Source: Cohaesibacter haloalkalitolerans (lineage in GTDB: Bacteria; Pseudomonadota; Alphaproteobacteria; Rhizobiales; Cohaesibacteraceae). From it: a stretch of 64,000 nt of DNA. The notes below the pieces were generated by a model, which made no database searches, had not been told where the DNA came from, and was given only the letters and a program-made list of their open reading frames with translations. Every line of letters begins with the position of its first letter. The first letter of the stretch is position 1. The translations under genes and the position numbers were made by a program. Of the stretch, positions 61,591 to 64,000 are shown in pieces. The stretch lies in the NCBI RefSeq assembly GCF_003574655.1, contig NZ_QNUM01000004.1, positions 372,001 to 436,000 of the forward strand. The letters are read 5' to 3'.

Positions 61591-62553
61591 CTAGTCGGTC
61601 GATCGAGACCGCGCACGCACATCCTTGGGTGACATGCCATAAGCCCGGCGGAAGCGCGCATTGAACCAGGAGAGATCACCAAAGCCGCAATCCATCGCAA
61701 TCTGGCTGATATTGCGGTTGGCGAAGCGTGCATCGCTCAGCATCCGATGGGCATGGGCCAGCCGTCTGGTCGCGACATAATCGCCAAAGGAGGTGCCTTC
61801 CCCTTCGAACAGGGCGCGCAAATAGCGCGGCGACAGACCGCTGCGCGCGGCAACCGACTGCGCTGAAAGATAGGGATGGACCAGATGCCGCTCGATGTCG
61901 GCCTTCACCTCCCTCAGGCGTGCCGCCCGAACACCGCGCCCTTGCGCGATTTCGGCAGCCTCACGCGTTGCTCCAAGCGCAATCAGCGCCAGATCCTGCA
62001 CGTGGGTCGTATAGTGCACAATGTCTTCGGGCCAGAGATGGGCCATTTCCTGATGTAAGCCGTGGGCATAGGTAAAAAACAGTCGCCATTGCGGGGTCAG
62101 CGGCATGGCATTGCGCAGCATGGCTTCAAGGCCAGCGCCCGCGGCTGCGAGATGAACGCGCGGCACCGAGACATAGAAACCTTCGGTGGATTCCCCATGA
62201 AAGCGCAGCGTGCCCGCCACATCGCAGGGATCCGCATAGATCGTCCCGGGCTTCAGATCGACCCGCTCGCCGCCCTTCTGCTCTATGGAACAGCCACCGG
62301 ACAGCGGAATATGGAACATCACATTGTCGCCACCCTCGGCGGCATGGGCCGCAGACCGCAAAGCGGTGGACGCAGAATGCTGGCCGTGGCCGATGATCAG
62401 GTCCTGCAATATGCCGATGGATGTCTCCGACTGGAAGGACACCGGATCATCGGGCAGAAAATCGACCTTCGTGATGTTTGACACAACATCCCGGAATTCC
62501 TCGACCCGGCAAGAAACATCATAGTCCTTCGAGCAAATGGAAATCGTCGGCAT
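61591..62553 (-). CDS. AraC family transcriptional regulator
   Basis: The 320-residue regulator has an N-terminal cupin-like AraC-binding domain (residues 25-180, with VMFHIPLSGGCSIEQKGG). The C-terminal AraC/XylS DNA-binding domain has two helix-turn-helices: LSAQSVAARSGLSPRYLRALFEGEGTS and NISQIAMDCGFGDLSWFNARFRRAYGMSPKDVRARSR. The layout is the one found for regulators of oxidative catabolism, such as those of the AraC-ligand cupin group. It is 136 bases upstream of the VWA gene and may regulate it. The start at 62553 has GGGGA upstream. Confidence 0.88.
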   Translation of the reverse strand: MPTISICSKDYDVSCRVEEFRDVVSNITKVDFLPDDPVSFQSETSIGILQDLIIGHGQHSASTALRSAAHAAEGGDNVMFHIPLSGGCSIEQKGGERVDLKPGTIYADPCDVAGTLRFHGESTEGFYVSVPRVHLAAAGAGLEAMLRNAMPLTPQWRLFFTYAHGLHQEMAHLWPEDIVHYTTHVQDLALIALGATREAAEIAQGRGVRAARLREVKADIERHLVHPYLSAQSVAARSGLSPRYLRALFEGEGTSFGDYVATRRLAHAHRMLSDARFANRNISQIAMDCGFGDLSWFNARFRRAYGMSPKDVRARSRSTD

Positions 62554-62889
62554 GGCGTATCCCCGGTAACTGCGGCCTTGCCTCCCACCGAGACATATCC
62601 GCACTTTCCCTCATACACCAAGGACACATCCGCCTCAATTGCAACTTTTCAATGAAGGCTGGAGCAGCTGTGTATTTGGCGGCAGCTGAAGTTCCATTTC
62701 AGAGGAACACACAGTTTCACCGCGCAATATCTAGGGCACTCGAACACAATGGTTACAGAGCCCGTTTATGCCCGATATGCGCCGGATCATTTGCGGGAAG
62801 AATCCAGCAGCCTTGAAATCGCCAGAATAGAACAAGGCCCATCCCCCCCCGGGGAGGACCGCAACCATTCTCAAAGTCGTGGAAATTAT
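62554..62889. other. Intergenic region between the AraC gene and the tRNA
   Basis: These 336 bases show no convincing gene. They include the upstream region of the AraC gene on the minus strand and the sequence downstream of the tRNA gene (also minus strand). Confidence 0.4.
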
Positions 62890-62966
62890 TGGTGGGCCCG
62901 GAGGGACTCGAACCCCCAACCAGACCGTTATGAGCGGTCGGCTCTAACCAATTGAGCTACAGGCCC
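62890..62966 (-). tRNA. tRNA with CAU anticodon, probably tRNA-Ile2 (or elongator Met)
   Basis: The 77-base minus-strand gene folds as a full cloverleaf. It has acceptor stem GGGCCTG with CGGGCCC (one G-U), D-arm GCTC-AATTGGTTA-GAGC, anticodon stem GACCG with CGGTC around CTCATAA (anticodon CAU), a T-arm with TTCGAGT, and encoded CCA. The CAU anticodon is used by initiator Met, elongator Met and Ile2 (whose C34 is modified to lysidine). The initiator signature (three G-C pairs in the anticodon stem) is absent. The acceptor helix favours Ile2, but distinguishing it needs a covariance-model search. Confidence 0.92.
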
Positions 62967-63222
62967 TGAATTTCAGGTGCATCTGAACTATACTGAATTG
63001 GGCTTTCAGGCAAGCCCTCGTAGCGGTATCGGTGGATAGCCCTCAGCTTTGTAACCACCACTACCTGTGGCTGCCGAATGACCCGATCCAACTCCGGCCA
63101 CAAAGCTCTGTAATGATCCTGATCGAGGAACTGAATTCCCGAACGAAAAGATCTGCTCGTGCCATTCTACACGCTGGACAGATAGAATTTTTGACAGACA
63201 CTGCCACTGCGGAGAAAAACCG

Positions 63223-63957
63223 ATGAAGAAAAGCCTGATCATATTGACCACCCTTCTTTCCCTGTCCGCACTGCCGGCTCTGGCCGATGGCGACAAGACC
63301 GGTGGGAGCGATCTGAAAAGCACGATCGCGGTAACGGGAACCGGTAGCCTGCGCGCCGCCCCCGACATGGCAATCCTGTCGGCAGGCGTTGAATCCATGG
63401 CCAAGAATGCCAAGGACGCGCTCGCGGACAACAATGCCAAGATGGCAGCCCTGATGGCCGAGCTGGAAAAGGCAGGCATCGAGAAGAAAGACATCCAGAC
63501 CACAAACTTCAACATCCATCCGCAGCTGGTCTATCCGAACAGCGCCAGTGAAGCCCGTGCGCCGGAAGTCGTCGGTTATGTGGTCAGCAACCGGGCAACC
63601 GTCCGCATTCACGATCTGGGTTCGGTCGGCTCGGTCCTCACGGCACTGGTCAATGCCGGATCGAACGATATCTCCGGCTTGAGCTTCGACATCTCCAACA
63701 AAAAGGAGCTTTTGGATGAAGCCCGCAAGGCCGCTCTGGCCGACGCCCGACACAAGGCAGAACTCTACGCAACCGAGCTTGGCAGCAGCGTCGACAAGCT
63801 GCAGAGCCTGTCGGAGTCCGGTGGCTTCATCCCGCCGCAGCCGATGATGATGCGCGCCGCCAAACTGGAAGCCGTCGCCTCCGATGTCCCTGTCGCAGAG
63901 GGTGAGATGGAAGTCTCCATCACAGTCAACGCAAACTGGTTCCTGAAGGATAAGTAG
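63223..63957 (+). CDS. SIMPL (DUF541) domain protein, BP26/Omp28-like
   Basis: The 244-residue precursor begins with a signal peptide (MKKSLIILTTLLSLSALPALADGD). The mature part is one SIMPL domain: STIAVTGTGSLRAAPDMAILSAGVESMAKNAKDAL, then EKAGIEKKDIQTTNFNIHPQLVY, VVGYVVSNRATVRIHDLGSVGSVLTALVNAGSNDISGLSF, and ARKAALADARHKAELYATELG. The Brucella BP26/Omp28 antigen forms a hollow multimer in the periplasm and belongs to this family. The start has CGGAG 13 bases upstream. It is the last gene in the window. Confidence 0.92.
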   Translation: MKKSLIILTTLLSLSALPALADGDKTGGSDLKSTIAVTGTGSLRAAPDMAILSAGVESMAKNAKDALADNNAKMAALMAELEKAGIEKKDIQTTNFNIHPQLVYPNSASEARAPEVVGYVVSNRATVRIHDLGSVGSVLTALVNAGSNDISGLSFDISNKKELLDEARKAALADARHKAELYATELGSSVDKLQSLSESGGFIPPQPMMMRAAKLEAVASDVPVAEGEMEVSITVNANWFLKDK

Positions 63958-64000
63958 GCCATAGAGTTGAAGGATCGCTTCAACGACCAGATTCACTTTC

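Noticed and set aside
62749-62955. A 68-residue plus-strand frame over the tRNA
   Set aside because: It runs through the antisense of a clear tRNA gene.

Overview
The window is chromosomal DNA of moderately high G+C (by eye, high fifties percent) from an alphaproteobacterium, most likely a marine or host-associated member of the Hyphomicrobiales (Rhizobiales; Stappia/Labrenzia/Cohaesibacter-like). The basis is the protein families present (DUF2336, DUF995, a DUF459 SGNH-like protein with a degenerate GDS motif, a BP26/SIMPL protein, an IbpA-type Hsp20), together with two TRAP systems and one tripartite tricarboxylate transporter. I could not run a search, so the lineage is inference. There is no IS, prophage, CRISPR array or rRNA. 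One tRNA (CAU anticodon) lies near the right end.

Layout. 1-15.7 kb is mostly housekeeping: the 3' end of a threonine aldolase gene, an Hsp20 gene with a structured leader, a PepSY-like exported protein, a lysophospholipase-like hydrolase, histidinol phosphatase, a degenerate SGNH hydrolase, an MltB-type lytic transglycosylase, GalU, a VOC protein, a DUF2336 protein, the ABC-F factor EttA, a PAS-GGDEF diguanylate cyclase, an AI-2E family permease, uracil-DNA glycosylase and an acetyltransferase. 16.2-24.6 kb holds two adjacent export systems. The first is a CecR-type TetR regulator with a 30-bp perfect palindrome ahead of it, followed by a lipoprotein HlyD adaptor, an ABC ATPase and an ABC-2 permease. 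The second is a LolD/MacB-like ATPase, an FtsX-type permease and an HlyD adaptor. A pectinesterase without a signal peptide follows.

26.4-32.7 kb is a carbohydrate module: GntR regulator, TRAP transporter, class II aldolase and FGGY kinase, closed by a strong terminator. 33-36.2 kb has Rnk, a TrmO-like protein and a divergent AmpR-like regulator with a TEM-like class A beta-lactamase. 36.3-41.0 kb is a sialic acid uptake and cleavage locus: NanA diverging from a NanR-like regulator followed by SiaP, SiaQ and SiaM, with a repeated operator-like element between nanA and nanR. 43-48.4 kb is a LysR regulator diverging from tctCBA and an ArgE-like M20 deacetylase. 50.6-56.0 kb is a five-gene reverse-strand operon for an envelope or extracellular polysaccharide: UDP-xylose synthase-like, GalE, a processive GT2, a GH26-like hydrolase and a DUF995 protein. 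56.4-58.2 kb is an AT-rich islet with a small lipoprotein and an orphan Imm11-type immunity-like gene. The right end has a secreted VWA protein with a secreted partner, an AraC regulator, the tRNA and a SIMPL protein.

The most notable cross-cutting pattern is that all three secondary transporter operons (two TRAP, one TTT) carry a strong stem-loop of 9-14 bp with no U-tract between the binding-protein gene and the membrane genes. The three stems differ in sequence, which suggests a shared strategy for making more binding protein than permease. Other leads are the CecR palindrome, the 32-bp-spaced direct repeats in the nanA-nanR intergenic region, the uncharacterised polysaccharide operon, the aldolase/kinase module of unknown substrate, and a possible structured small RNA near 48.6 kb.
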